Positions 42,077 to 53,400 of a stretch of 64,000 bases of DNA are shown here, piece by piece. The notes below the pieces were generated by a model. That model made no database searches and was not told the origin of the DNA. It worked only from the letters and a program-made list of their open reading frames with translations. Positions within the stretch are counted from its first letter, which is position 1, and every line of letters begins with the position of its first letter. Source of the DNA: Flavobacteriia bacterium. GTDB taxonomy: Bacteria; Bacteroidota; Bacteroidia; Flavobacteriales; Weeksellaceae. The stretch spans positions 1 to 64,000 of the forward strand of contig JAECQR010000005.1 in NCBI GenBank assembly GCA_015999765.1, read 5' to 3'. Made by a program: the position numbers and the translations under genes.

Positions 42077-44947
42077 TTAAGGACAGGCGGGTTTGGAAAA
42101 ACATTTCCATGCGCCATCGGAATATATTTTAAGACACTGCTGCGTGGTGTCGTGAACCATCATTCCCTCCTGAGGGTTAGCAATCAGTGGGGCTACCGGA
42201 GGAGTTGTCTGCCCTTCGATTTCGATTGTGGACATTCTGGTGATGACGAAACCTTTTGAATTTGATTCCAGCGCCAGGTGCCCTGATTTGCGCACCATAG
42301 GCCAGTTTGCCGGGTCTCCTGCTCCGGCTCTCTGAAGGGTTGAAATTCCGAGTCTGGTGTCCTGACCCGTTCCATTCTTCAAGGCCGGGTTAAAGCAAAT
42401 GCAGGGGGTTACATTAAGTCCGTAAAGTGATCCTGTAAGGTACAGTGTTCCCCCCGGCGCCTGCGAAACGGTAACTGTATTAGAGGAAGTCTGGTTCCAG
42501 GTAACGGTGTTAAAACTGTTGCCTGCTGTGGACACTAGGGGAAAGAGCGGCCCTCCGGAAACTTTACTTCCATACAGTGAAATATAACCGGTAGGACTTA
42601 TGATGACTCTGATCAGTGGCTGGTTAACAGTGCCTGTCATCGCGCTTATGGCCGGGGTATGTGTTCCGTATCCTGACCCGTCGGCAAACTCTACCGTCCG
42701 CGACGCCAGCTGAAACTGCAGTTCCTGTGTGGCAATATCGATTCCGTTTACTTTTGCATTAAATGAAGAGGACAGGGTATAAATATCGATGTAGGCGCCA
42801 TATGTAGATGACGCTACCGTATAGGTTGCCGGGATTCCACCGGAGACATTTACCGGAGTTGGCGCTGCAGGTTTTGTGCATATTTCTCCCACTGCATAAT
42901 AGACGTTGAGTGTTCTGATGTTATTGCATATTCCTCCCAGCCCGTTATTGGCACACTCAAAAGCGGGATCGGTTGGTGGAACTGCGGGATCCGAATTGGT
43001 AGCGTCGGGATCTGTAACGTCGTTCGGGCGCAATATTGCGGCCACGAAGTTTTGGTTTCCGGCGGACAGATTATTTCCGGTTTTAAGGGTAAATGTATAG
43101 GTTATTTCACATCCGTTGGGCAGGTTAAGGGCAGATCCGTAGGTCTCAGTAGCCGGATTAAACGCAACAGCAACGTTTTCGCTTCCGCATCCATTGGCAG
43201 TGAACGACAGTCCCTGTGGTGTAAAGCCTGCAGGTAATTTAAAAGAAAAAGGGGCGGCAGTAACATTATCCGGTCCGTCGTTTTTCACCTTAACTGTTAA
43301 GGTGAGTAATTCGTCCGGTGAAATAGTATTTTTATCGGCTGTGATGCTGCTTATCCTGAGATCAGCAATTTTCACTGCAATCACTGAGTTAATGGTTGCG
43401 ATCTCCCCTTTAATAAACGTCCATGTGTCGATGGATTTATTGTCTCCAAACAGACCTGTTGTTCCGGATCCGCCTACACCCCAAATGTGTCCGTTTGTAT
43501 TGCTTGAAACACCAGTACTGTTGGCTGGCGGCAAATGGCTGTTGTTTACGGGATTGGGTTTACTGCCATTATTGGCTGTAAATGTGATGGCAGAATCATT
43601 CCAATAGACTGTATCGGCAATTACCGAAGCCAAATTGGTGTAATCAAGAAGTTCTATAATGGTACCGAACCGGTTGTACTCCATATCGAAGAAAGGAAAA
43701 TGTACCTCAGCTCCCTGGAGCTGCACGGAAATTCTGGCATCTACATTTCCTGTGGGCAGGGGATTTCCCGATCCGTCTTTTCCATCCCACAGTATACTGT
43801 TGGGTCCGGCTGGCGCGGAACCTCTGAGAATCCTTGTTGTAAAGGCCGCGGGAACGGTATTGCTCTCGATGAGTATGGTGTAGTTTCCCTGTGTTTCGGC
43901 GTTGAACTGTATATAACCTCCCTTATTGCTCACATAGCTGTTGGTTCCTTCTACGCCTACCACCCGCACTCCATTTACTCTGGCAGGGACTACCGTGGTT
44001 TTTAACCAGGTGCTTCCCCCGGGTACTGCGCCGGATGCATTTACGGGGAGATCCGGGGAAGGGAGGACATAAAATATTTTGTGGGTAATCTGGGTTGGGG
44101 TATCCGGCGACTGTGGGCTGTGGATTCTATTTCCCAGAGCGGTTGTGGTATCGACGCTGTTATAGAGCGGGTGTTGGGTTGCCGTATCAAGAAATCCATT
44201 ATTATTGACGATAAATGTAAAATAAAGGCCGTTATTTCCATTATTATTAACCCGATACGTATATCCATCTTTTGTCCGTATATAAAATATGCCGTTAAAA
44301 CCGGTTGTGTTGGGATTAGATGTTCCATTGGTCAGGTTAAGTACGTTGGTGTATACCCTGCCGGAAATGAATGAAGTATTGGCCGTATTGATTACCGAAA
44401 TGTCCCAGGCCATTATTCCGGCGTTGGATTGCTGAGTCCAGTTCGCATTTGCATTTACCGATGTGCCCGGGTCGCCAGTGCCTCTGGCCAAAAATTCGAC
44501 CCTGTAGATCCCGGATTTCCCGGTGGGAACTTTATAATACAGTGGGGTATAACGCCCCGCCACACTGCCTCCCACGAGCTGTGGACCCGCCAGTTCCGCC
44601 GCCCGTGTTGATATGAGCCCGTTTGCCGTTTTATTCTCGAATAAAAGATTTCCCGCGGTATCGTATAATCTGATTCCAGAATTCGCACCGCTATCCTGTG
44701 CACTTGAAGCCAGGGTAATTGTTTCTTCGGCATTTGCATAGACATAGTGGGTGCCGAGATTGGCAAATGGCCAGTTGGTGTTCACTGTAAGACTGCTGCG
44801 TAAGTATGCCCGGATCCCTGTCTTTCCGGATGGATATAAATCTTTGGAACCCTCTGCAAAAAGGGTGTTTGAGCTCAGCATCATCACCGTAAGGAGTATG
44901 ATCCTCAAAAGGAGGGGTGATTGGTAAGTGTGGAAATTTTTAATCAT
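42077..44947 (-). CDS. DUF11-containing surface protein
   Basis: Encodes 956 residues. A signal peptide (IILLTVMMLSSNTLFAEG) is followed by beta-rich repeats, a DUF11 domain at about 540-660 (DLRISSITADKN, TVKVKNDGPDNVTAAPFSF, CEITYTFTLKTGN), a further domain with APTPVNVSGGIPATYTVASS, and a short C-terminal part (GLNVTPCICFNPALKNGTG, then GMMVHDTTQQCLKIYSDGAW). It has no T9SS sorting tail. DUF11 proteins are large, often adhesive, surface proteins. The last 40 residues resemble the repeats of the FISUMP protein encoded next, suggesting a common structural role. Confidence 0.75.
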   Translation of the reverse strand: MIKNFHTYQSPLLLRIILLTVMMLSSNTLFAEGSKDLYPSGKTGIRAYLRSSLTVNTNWPFANLGTHYVYANAEETITLASSAQDSGANSGIRLYDTAGNLLFENKTANGLISTRAAELAGPQLVGGSVAGRYTPLYYKVPTGKSGIYRVEFLARGTGDPGTSVNANANWTQQSNAGIMAWDISVINTANTSFISGRVYTNVLNLTNGTSNPNTTGFNGIFYIRTKDGYTYRVNNNGNNGLYFTFIVNNNGFLDTATQHPLYNSVDTTTALGNRIHSPQSPDTPTQITHKIFYVLPSPDLPVNASGAVPGGSTWLKTTVVPARVNGVRVVGVEGTNSYVSNKGGYIQFNAETQGNYTILIESNTVPAAFTTRILRGSAPAGPNSILWDGKDGSGNPLPTGNVDARISVQLQGAEVHFPFFDMEYNRFGTIIELLDYTNLASVIADTVYWNDSAITFTANNGSKPNPVNNSHLPPANSTGVSSNTNGHIWGVGGSGTTGLFGDNKSIDTWTFIKGEIATINSVIAVKIADLRISSITADKNTISPDELLTLTVKVKNDGPDNVTAAPFSFKLPAGFTPQGLSFTANGCGSENVAVAFNPATETYGSALNLPNGCEITYTFTLKTGNNLSAGNQNFVAAILRPNDVTDPDATNSDPAVPPTDPAFECANNGLGGICNNIRTLNVYYAVGEICTKPAAPTPVNVSGGIPATYTVASSTYGAYIDIYTLSSSFNAKVNGIDIATQELQFQLASRTVEFADGSGYGTHTPAISAMTGTVNQPLIRVIISPTGYISLYGSKVSGGPLFPLVSTAGNSFNTVTWNQTSSNTVTVSQAPGGTLYLTGSLYGLNVTPCICFNPALKNGTGQDTRLGISTLQRAGAGDPANWPMVRKSGHLALESNSKGFVITRMSTIEIEGQTTPPVAPLIANPQEGMMVHDTTQQCLKIYSDGAWKCFSKPACP

Positions 44948-45744
44948 TTATAGCATTTATTTATAATCATTTAATAATGTAAAGCGAGACTGACGGAAGT
45001 TGGCCGAAGGTCTGGCACCCCATCAAAAACTTCAGGCGTCCGTCGGTGAAAATATCTTAATATGCCGTTTCCGCAGACGTTGACTGCGGCGGGCAAAAAA
45101 AATACCTGAGCAAAATATGGATATCTGTATCTCCTACCGACGGCAGATCTGCATAACCTGTCGGGAATGAGCGGCTTAACGGTGCACTGCGCCCCGGGAA
45201 AAATCCTGTGATGGGTGGCAGCAAGCGGATGTAAAAGAAATTTTAAAATGTGGTGGAGTTTTGCAGAGCATGTATTATTCTCCCGGACTGTTTTATTGCA
45301 GCGTTTTGGACATGCCGCATGGTGGCAGTTAACTAACGGTTTTGCGTGGGACCGGGATCGCTGGCGACTTAAAAGAAAATCTATAATAATAAAAATGGCA
45401 TACCCCAGTACTCCCCTTTGTTTAAAGAGGAATATATTTTCAGCACATAAGAATTGGTAAGTAAATATTCTGATCAATAAATAGTATTTAAACCTATGCA
45501 AATATAAAATATTTATCTGAAAGTTGATGCGTACGGGCCATGGAATCAACTGTTTCCAGAACATAAAAAAGAGAGAATGTGAAAACCGACCTATAATATA
45601 GGATGTGATATCAAGAAGTCCGTTTGCGAATTACTTTAAAACATTCCGTTTATTAAACTCCGGCACCGGTCCGTTTTAACGGCATTCAGTAAGGGAAAGT
45701 CTTTTTAATCCCGCAGGGCTGGAGGTTTTTAACTTTAATTTTTT

Positions 45745-45752
45745 TATCTTTG
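45745..45752 (+). promoter_or_regulatory. TAnnTTTG promoter element
   Basis: TATCTTTG fits the Bacteroidota -7 box and lies 27 bases before the terminator-type hairpin at 45779, with no gene between. Confidence 0.45.
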
Positions 45753-45758
45753 TCAGGA

Positions 45759-45820
45759 ATTTTAGTAGCAATTATTTAAAAGCTCTTTCCGGATGCTCAA
45801 CATACGGGGAGGGCTTTTTT
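45759..45820 (+). ncRNA. Candidate small RNA ending in a terminator
   Basis: A short transcript of about 60 bases predicted from a TAnnTTTG box to a hairpin: AAAGCTCTTTCCG (45779-45791) pairs with CGGGGAGGGCTTT (45805-45817) through 13 pairs, three of them G-T, then a T6 tract. No gene follows on this strand for 780 bases, so a stand-alone small RNA is more likely than an attenuator. Unrecognised class. Confidence 0.4.
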
Positions 45821-45871
45821 GGTAACTGCGCGGATCCGGGGACTTCCGAATCTGTTTTTAAATGGCGGTTG

Positions 45872-46189
45872 CTAATTCGGCTGCCTCTTTCTTGTTCCCG
45901 CTCCTGCATCCACGTCTGCGGGCTTTTTTACCATTTGTTTTACAGAATCCTTTATGACGATAATCTCTGCGTTTGAGATGAATTGGGTATCTCTAATAAA
46001 GGCATTTCCGGTTACAAATATCTTTCCTTTCGGTATCGTTTGAGTGCTGTCGTTCAGGGTTCCAGATGGGGTACCGGCTGCTGCTGTGCGATCCCGGGTG
46101 CTCTGTGCCGAAAGTGCTGAAACGAAGAAAATGAGTAGGAGGGTAAGAAGAGACTTGGCGGAAGATGTAAAAATATAGCGTTCTGTCAT
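45872..46189 (-). CDS. Small exported protein
   Basis: Encodes 105 residues from the ATG at 46189, which gives a proper signal peptide (SSAKSLLTLLLIFFVSALSAQ); ATGs at 46201 and 46210 are also in frame, the latter very near the predicted transcription start. The mature part is short and polar, with IPKGKIFVTGNAFIRDTQFI and a basic C-terminus. I recognise no family. A minus-strand TATATTTG at 46227-46234 is a good promoter candidate. Confidence 0.5.
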   Translation of the reverse strand: MTERYIFTSSAKSLLTLLLIFFVSALSAQSTRDRTAAAGTPSGTLNDSTQTIPKGKIFVTGNAFIRDTQFISNAEIIVIKDSVKQMVKKPADVDAGAGTRKRQPN

Positions 46190-46598
46190 GGGGCGGTTCA
46201 TTAAGCGCATTTTAAGATTGGCAGTTCAAATATAGAATAATTTTTCCCCCTTAATTTTAATAACTTCCAATTATGTATATAACTTCGATTTTTTATTTCA
46301 ATTATGGATGTTTAAAATGTAATAATTTACAGATATATCTGGTGATATGTTAATTCGGTCCTATTTTTAAGTGATATTGGATTATATCCTATTAATGCCA
46401 TTTTCAGGTTTTTTAACTTGGTATGCGGAGTTTTGGCGTTAATTATTATTTGGTATACACGATGTCTGTTTTTGGGAAAAACTGTTATAGACAGTATCAG
46501 TTAAGGATTATTTTTTTGTTTTGCTAAATGGTGCTATATTTGCCTTCTTTTTTACGAATAATACAATTGTAAAATATAATACCAAATATACACAAAAA
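46190..46598. other. Divergent promoter region
   Basis: AT-rich gap between the small exported protein (minus) and the first large adhesin (plus). Minus-strand TATATTTG lies at 46227-46234 and plus-strand TATATTTG at 46535-46542, the latter with a TTTG 16 bases upstream (46515-46518). Confidence 0.5.
46535..46542 (+). promoter_or_regulatory. Promoter of the first adhesin
   Basis: TATATTTG matches TAnnTTTG, about 57 bases before the chosen ATG at 46599. It lies downstream of the alternative ATG at 46521, which argues against that earlier start. Confidence 0.6.
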
Positions 46599-49500
46599 AT
46601 GACTAAAAAACTATTGTTTACGTTACTCTGTTTTCTTTCTTTAAGTCTCTATTCCCAAAACATGCTGGTGAAGTATTTCCAGTCAGATTTTAGTCCGGCC
46701 ATTTCCGGCAGTCATTTTACAGCTTCGCCCATTCAGCGGCAGCCGGGGGGTGACCTGCAGAATATACAATGGGGTGCCGATAATGTCTTCTACAGTGCGG
46801 GTGGCTGGCCATCCGGAACCTCACCGGATGCCGGCCGCTATATTGAGTTCAGCGTCGCACCAGACGCGGGCTATAAGCTAACTATGTCTGCATTCAGTTT
46901 TGATGCCAGAATGCAGGGTGGCAGCGCGTCGATGACGGTAAGATATTCTACAGACGCCACTTTTGCGAACTATAAAACGCTGCAGGCTGCTGTTCCTGTG
47001 TCGGCTGCTTATACTCGTTTCCAGCTTGCTTTCCCCGGCGGCACTCAGGTTTATTCCGGTCAGCGGCTGTTTTTAAGAATTTATGTGTACGGGACTTATA
47101 ACAATTTTCATCTCAAGCATAACCTGAGCGGCACCGAGGGACCTTCGCTTACCGGGACTGTTGCACTGGAACAGCCTGTGAAACCTACGGCGATGGATGA
47201 CCGTGCGGGAACTTTAAAGAACACCCCCGTTGAGGTTGATGTGCTGTCCAATGATGACTATCTGTATTATGGCCCTCTGTCGGCAGTTACGGTTGTACAG
47301 CAGCCAAAAAACGGTACGGTAAAGTTAAGTGGCAGTACCGGGCAGGTAATATATACTCCAAATCCGGGTTACACCGGTTTCGACAGTTTCTATTATACCC
47401 TAAGGAATGGAGCAGGGAGTTCCGGACGGGCCAAAGTCTCTATGCAGGTAGTAGATGGTGCGGGCCAAGGACTGGTACAGTGGAACAGGGCGGACTATAA
47501 TGCGGTAAATTCTGTACAGGGAATTACAGGCGCTCCATTGACTCCTGCCGGAATCCAGCTTTCCTTAACCAATAATGCCTCTTCCTCCAACGGCCCCGCC
47601 TTTACTCTTTCCGGACTGCCGAACAGTCAGGAGTTCAACGGTATGGCTGATCCCGCTAAGTATCTTCAGCTGGCGGTGAGTACCGACAGTGAATCTCAGG
47701 CGTATCTGAAATCTTTCAAACTGTCTTACCGCGGAGGCGGGACCGGAAATGTTAGCGTGAAATACTCGAAAAAAGCTGATTTTTCTGATCAGATCTTTAC
47801 CTTAATTGAGAATGAAGCCTATACTGACAAGTGGGTGAACAAAGATTTGGTTTTTCCGGCCGGAACCCTGCTTTTTCCCGGTGAGACCCTTTATATCCGA
47901 ATTTACGCCTACAATACCTATAACAAATTCTTCATTGATTATAAAACCGGAACCTCGATGGGACCAAGAGTGGAGGGGTTCAAGTCTCTCATTTACACCG
48001 ATGGCTGTGCTGCCACCGTAACCTGGAACGGCAGCGCATGGAACGGGGGACTTCCGTCCATTCATACCAAAGCGGTCATTGCCGGAAACTATGATACCGG
48101 CATTCATGGTCCCTTTGAAGCGTGTACGCTTTCGGTAACAGATGATGCAGCGCTTACGGTGGCAGCGGAAACCACGGTGTCTGTGGTCAATGAAATTTCT
48201 GTAGCAGAAGGTTCACTACTGACCGTAAAAAATGAAGCCAATCTTATACAGGTGAACGATGATGCGTTGAATACCGGAAATATCACAGTAGAACGGAAAG
48301 GAAACCTCAAACGTCTCGATTATATCTACTGGGCAAGTCCTGTGAAAGGCCAGCAGCTGAAAAAGTTTTCGTCCGGTACCCTCGACAACCGTTTTTACAC
48401 CTATAACGAGGCCAACGATTTCTTTGAGGTTATTGATCCCAAAACGAATATCTTCGGCAACAGCGCCGCGGGATATGAAAGTGCGGCGAAAGGCTACGCG
48501 ATCCGGGCCAGTAATCTGTATCCCGCAGGCACTAACAGTTCCCCAGCGCCAAATCAGATTTTCAACGGAGTATTCACCGGAGTTCCCAATAACGGCGTTA
48601 TTCAGTTTCCCTTAAAATATAAGAGCCAAACCGGCATTTCTACTGGTAACGGCTATAATCTGATCGGAAATCCTTACCCCTCCAACATTAATTTCGACCA
48701 GCTTGTAAAGGATAATGAATCGCTCATCGAAGGAACCGCTTATTTCTGGACGAATGTGAATCCGAACCCTGCCATGCAAGGCTCCAATTATCCTCAGGGG
48801 GGTGTTTTAAACAATTATGCGGTCTTAGGTCTGTCTGGGTCGATTCCTGCCACGTTCGGGCGTTCGGATGCGAAGCCGAAATATCCTTCAAAAATTATTG
48901 AAGTGGGACAGGGTTTTATTATCCGGGCAAAAAAACAGGGTAATCTGGTATTTAATAATTCTTACCGGACATCAGAAACCGACGGGGTTTTCTTCAGCAA
49001 AGGAACTATCGCCGAAAAAACAGAAAATATTGACCGTTACTGGCTTGAACTTACTACCCCAATGGAGGTGGTGACCACTGCGCTTGTAGCCTATATTGAT
49101 GGCGCTACGAATGCCCTGGAGGAAGGCTATGATGCACGGGTACTGAGTTTAGGGTCCGACGCGCTCTTTTCCAAAGCCGGTGATCAATACCTCGGCATTC
49201 AGGGAAGAAACTATCCGCTGAATGTCTCAGACAGGGTGCACCTGGGAACCAGTCATTACCAAGCCGGGCTTCATACGATAAGCATCAGTAAAAAGGAAGG
49301 GATCTTTGCGAACGGTCAGCCGGTTTATCTGAAAGACCGCGAAACCGGTACTGTGACCGACCTGAATAAGAATCCATATCCATTTTTTGCGGCGGCAGGC
49401 TTAAGTACTGACCGGTTTGAGATCATGTATGAGACTGAAGGGGTGCTGGGAGCGGACGAAGTACCTGGTGAAGATCCTGTAATTTACCGCGCCGGTGCTG

Positions 49501-49691
49501 AATATGTGATCAAATCCAAGTCGCAAAAAATTACTGCTCTTGAAGTTATTGACAGCGCAGGGCGTGTGGTCTTCCGGGTGGCCCCCAACAGCACCACGGC
49601 AGTAATCAGTACCGCCACTCTGCAGAAAGGGTTCTACGTGGTGCAGATTACCCAGCCGCACGGAACCGTCCGTAAGAAAATCGTTTTCTAG
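46599..49691 (+). CDS. T9SS-sorted adhesin with cadherin-like Ig domain
   Basis: Encodes 1030 residues from the ATG at 46599 (MTKKLLFTLLCFLSLSLYSQ, a clear signal peptide); the longer frame to 46521 would start upstream of the promoter. It has two related beta-sandwich domains with FLRIYVYGTYNNFHLKHN and LYIRIYAYNTYNKFFIDYK, a cadherin-like/Big_9 domain between them (about 190-290: VEVDVLSNDDYLYYGP, GQVIYTPNPGYTGFDSFYY), then the shared adhesin C-terminal region (VTWNGSAWNGGLPS, WASPVKGQQL, GVPNNGVIQFP, NLIGNPYPSNINFDQL) and a type-A T9SS tail ending HGTVRKKIVF. Intact relative of the pseudogene at 1999-3665. Confidence 0.85.
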   Translation: MTKKLLFTLLCFLSLSLYSQNMLVKYFQSDFSPAISGSHFTASPIQRQPGGDLQNIQWGADNVFYSAGGWPSGTSPDAGRYIEFSVAPDAGYKLTMSAFSFDARMQGGSASMTVRYSTDATFANYKTLQAAVPVSAAYTRFQLAFPGGTQVYSGQRLFLRIYVYGTYNNFHLKHNLSGTEGPSLTGTVALEQPVKPTAMDDRAGTLKNTPVEVDVLSNDDYLYYGPLSAVTVVQQPKNGTVKLSGSTGQVIYTPNPGYTGFDSFYYTLRNGAGSSGRAKVSMQVVDGAGQGLVQWNRADYNAVNSVQGITGAPLTPAGIQLSLTNNASSSNGPAFTLSGLPNSQEFNGMADPAKYLQLAVSTDSESQAYLKSFKLSYRGGGTGNVSVKYSKKADFSDQIFTLIENEAYTDKWVNKDLVFPAGTLLFPGETLYIRIYAYNTYNKFFIDYKTGTSMGPRVEGFKSLIYTDGCAATVTWNGSAWNGGLPSIHTKAVIAGNYDTGIHGPFEACTLSVTDDAALTVAAETTVSVVNEISVAEGSLLTVKNEANLIQVNDDALNTGNITVERKGNLKRLDYIYWASPVKGQQLKKFSSGTLDNRFYTYNEANDFFEVIDPKTNIFGNSAAGYESAAKGYAIRASNLYPAGTNSSPAPNQIFNGVFTGVPNNGVIQFPLKYKSQTGISTGNGYNLIGNPYPSNINFDQLVKDNESLIEGTAYFWTNVNPNPAMQGSNYPQGGVLNNYAVLGLSGSIPATFGRSDAKPKYPSKIIEVGQGFIIRAKKQGNLVFNNSYRTSETDGVFFSKGTIAEKTENIDRYWLELTTPMEVVTTALVAYIDGATNALEEGYDARVLSLGSDALFSKAGDQYLGIQGRNYPLNVSDRVHLGTSHYQAGLHTISISKKEGIFANGQPVYLKDRETGTVTDLNKNPYPFFAAAGLSTDRFEIMYETEGVLGADEVPGEDPVIYRAGAEYVIKSKSQKITALEVIDSAGRVVFRVAPNSTTAVISTATLQKGFYVVQITQPHGTVRKKIVF

Positions 49692-49710
49692 TACTTGCTT
49701 GGCTCACTAC

Positions 49711-49745
49711 AAAATACCCCAAACCTGTAAAGTTTGGGGTATTTT
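49711..49745 (+). terminator. Intrinsic terminator of the first adhesin gene
   Basis: AAAATACCCCAAAC (49711-49724) and GTTTGGGGTATTTT (49732-49745) form a perfect 14-bp stem with a T tract. Confidence 0.9.
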
Positions 49746-50148
49746 TATGCCGTAACACGCCTGCTGGAGTATACGGACAGATGTTTATGCGGTTAAGCTC
49801 CATAAAAAACGGAGAGATTCTGCTCTTTTAAAGTTAGCCGTTCCGATGAATCACAGCAATTTGGTATTTTTCGACGGCTGTTGATTTAAAACCGTATTAA
49901 GTTTTTTGCCTGAACATGAATTTATGTCAGGTTGTAACTAACTGATTTTCAATCGCGTAAACTGTATTTTATTATGCGAAACATTGTTTTTGGTTTAAAT
50001 TTTTAACCCGTAAAGTAAAAAAGGGTGTTTTCACGGTATTTTGAAAAAGCTTATTCATTTATATTTGAAGCGCAATTGATTTACAGGCTGTAACAATTCG
50101 CGAACCCCAGTGCTGCAGGGTTAAATCGGCACAAACACAAAAACACGA

Positions 50149-50259
50149 ATGATGAAAACACACTTACCTCTTCTAAGAAGCAGAAATCTTCTGCTATGGT
50201 TTGAACTGAACCGCAATCTTTCAGAAAATTTTGCTGCCCCGGTCTTCGCCGGATATTAA
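50149..50259 (+). CDS. Possible 36-residue leader-type ORF
   Basis: ATGATG start and a TAA stop give a 36-residue peptide (MMKTHLPLLRSRNLLLWFEL then NRNLSENFAAPVFAGY), in the 730-base gap before the second adhesin. It could be a short expressed peptide or chance; no homologue is known to me and no ribosome site is visible. The rest of the gap shows nothing else. Confidence 0.2.
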   Translation: MMKTHLPLLRSRNLLLWFELNRNLSENFAAPVFAGY

Positions 50260-50419
50260 GTGATTTTACCTTATCATGCTTTCAGGCGTGTGGTATTATC
50301 ATTGCTGTTCAGTCGGTGTCACCGTCATTGAATGAGTTCGATGTTCCTGATCCTTTCCGGCAGTTCTTAATTCACTTCGTTTCTACGGCATGGTATCTAA
50401 CTGTACTAATAATGTTACC

Positions 50420-53400
50420 ATGATAAAAATTGACTTTTTGAGAAGAGCAGGTGCTTTGATTTTCCTGCTGTTCCTTCCATTCCTTGCTTTTGGCGCTGTT
50501 ACGATTACGCCTGCAAATGCCACTGTAAACACCTGCCAACTGCCGACGGATTATTTCTCTTTAGGGGATATTATCATAGCGGAAGGGGCAGCAACGGATT
50601 TTAGTATACCTGCAAGTAATACAAACTACACTTTAATTCTGAATGCTCCGGCTAATTTTCAGTTCAATGCCGGAGCAGGAAATGTTGCTGTTCTGCCGTC
50701 GGGAGATATCACTGCCGCTAGTATAACTGTCACCGCCACAGCAATAACGATCACTTACAGGAGTGGCCAAGGGAACCGGGCAAATGCTTTTGATAGGCTG
50801 ACCATATCCAATCTACAAATCAGAGGACTCAATGCCACGGCAACGGGAAATATTACAAGGCCAGCGACCGGAGGCGGAAGCGGTGCTATAGCCGGGATTA
50901 CATCCGCCAGCAATTTCGGATCTTTGAGTTCTGCCAATACACCTACATCTGTGACCGGCAATCCCTTAAATACAACTGTCAATGCCGGAGCAAACGCTGC
51001 ATTTACGGTTAGTGCAAACAATGGGCCTACAGCGTATCTGTGGCAGGTGAGTGCCGATGCCGGAGCTACATGGTCAACGGTAACTAATGGCGGAGTATAC
51101 AGCAATGCCACCACTGCCACGCTGAATATTACAGGGGTAAATATCGGTATGAACGGTTACCGTTACAGGGCGGCCGCAAGCAATGCCTGCGGAACTTCTG
51201 CTTACTCTGCCTCAGCATTACTGACCGTTAATCTGGTGTACTGTACTCCAACGGGAAGTTTAAACTGTTCGTTGCAGGACTATATTGCAAATGTTACGCT
51301 TTCTACTTTAAATAATACAACCTTATGTAACGGAGGGGGCTACACTAATTTTCCTAAAACGGGTAGTCAAACTACTACTGTTGTGAAAAGTTTTACTTAT
51401 CCTTTCTCACTCACTGTAGGATCAGGCAGTGGAAATCACGGAGCAGGTGTGTGGATTGATTTCAATCAGAACGGTATTTTTTCCGATGCGGGAGAATTTT
51501 TCCTCGTCAGTAATGCGATAAGTCCCAACTCCTCCACGTCAGTCAATATCTTAATACCGGCAGGTGCAGCCACCGGCGATGTGCGGATGAGAGTCCGGTA
51601 CGGGTATAATATTAATGTAAATTCCGGTATGAGCTGTGCTATGGGAGGAACATGGGGTGAAACAGAAGACTATACCATTACTATTACAAACCCGGCAGCC
51701 TGCAACGTCCCCGTCGCCCAGCCGACTTCATTGGTGTTAACTCCGAACGAGACTGCCATCAACGGTAGTTTTACAGCTGCATCACCGGCTCCTAACAGTT
51801 ATCTTGTGGTTGCCAATACTACCGGGACCGCGCCTGCTCCAATGAACGGGACGGCGTATGCCATTGGTTCCACCGCGCTGGGTGGAAGCAATATCGTGAT
51901 TGATACCGATGCTGATACTACTTTTTCAGCTGTGGGATTAACTCCTTTAACGACCTATTATTTTTTCGTCTATTCGATGAACAACTATTGTACGGGAGGC
52001 CCTCTGTATTTAACTGATTCGCCGCTGACGGGGAGTGGTACCACTACCTACTGCAGTCCTGTGATTCAAAACCCTAATGGAGTTTATATTAACAGTGTTT
52101 CTTTTATAGGAACTTTATCAGATCCTCCGGTTAATAATTCCGGTGCGGGAAGTAATGGTGCAGGATACTCTGATTATACAGGTCTAGCCTCTGTTGCACA
52201 GCAGGCACAGGGTGAAGGGGTAAATATTACCGCTTCAGTTACAGGAAGTGATTATTTTATTGCCACATGGAAAGTGTGGGTAGACTGGGACGAGGACGGC
52301 AACTTCAGTGACGCCAGTGAAGTAGTTTATAATCCGGCAGGTTATTATAGTGCCACCGCTAATTTCGGTTTTGAAATTCCACCAACTCAAACTCCAGGAA
52401 ATTACAGGATGCGAATCCGGGTTACTCGCGATACCCTTGGGGATGCCTGCGAAAACATTGTAAACGGAGAGACCGAAGATTATCTGATTACGGTGCTGCC
52501 TAACTGTTCTGCAAAAATAAGCGGAATTGGTACGGGAAGCGAGTGCTTTATTTCTGGCGGTAAAAGGGTCACGCTGACTGCTACCTCCTCGGAGGCTGTT
52601 ACTGAATTCAGATGGTATACCTCTCCTACGGGAGGCTCGTATACCTCTTCACCACCGGTGGGAGGAACCTCTACCACCTTTCTGACACCACTTCTTACGG
52701 CGAGTACCCTTTATTATGTAACTGCATTTAACGGTACCTGTGAATCCACGTTCCGTATTCCTGTTCGGGCAGAAATTAAACTCACGCCAGAGATTACCTT
52801 CACCCCTTCTGCGCTGGAAATTTGTGGAGATACCGGAGTTGTTGCTGTTTCGGCAACGGGAGGGAACCAGATCAAACATCTAATTCCAATGCAAAGTTTT
52901 GAGGACGGGACTTTAGGTGTATTTACGAATCAGAATAATACGGCGAATACTCCGGCTATCAACGGAAAAGTTAACTGGCAGAACAGGACCAGTGTGTATG
53001 TTCCTGCCTTGCCTGATTATTTAACCTGGTATCCGGCGATTTCGTCCGGTTTTGGTAAAAATAAATTTGTGATGGCAACATCTGATGTGAATGCAGGGCA
53101 GATTATTGATAAGGCTCTGTTGTCTCCCGCTACATTGGATTCCCGAGGACTTCTCAATCTTACGTTGAAGTTCAAAATGTTCTTCTCCAGGTATCAGGGT
53201 AACGGCAACAATGCGGGAACTGAGTATGTAAGCGTTGAAGTTTCCACTGTAAACAGCAGTAACAACCTGAACTGGACCCCTATTGCTACGATCACTTCCG
53301 ATGTGGGTTCGCCAACTGCTTTCCAGCAAATGACCTATTCACTTAATACTTATATCGGTGAACAAAATCTGAGAATCAGGATCCGTCATTATGCCAACGG

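Larger units (their letters stand above)
44948..45871. other. Intergenic region with a candidate small RNA
   Basis: About 920 bases with no convincing gene on either strand; the 197-codon minus-strand frame lacks family features. Its only clear signals are the promoter-like TATCTTTG (45745-45752) and the hairpin that follows. Confidence 0.5.

Noticed and set aside
44971..45564. 197-codon minus-strand open frame
   Set aside because: It has no signal peptide or domain pattern and its residue make-up is irregular; it lies in a gap with only RNA-type signals.
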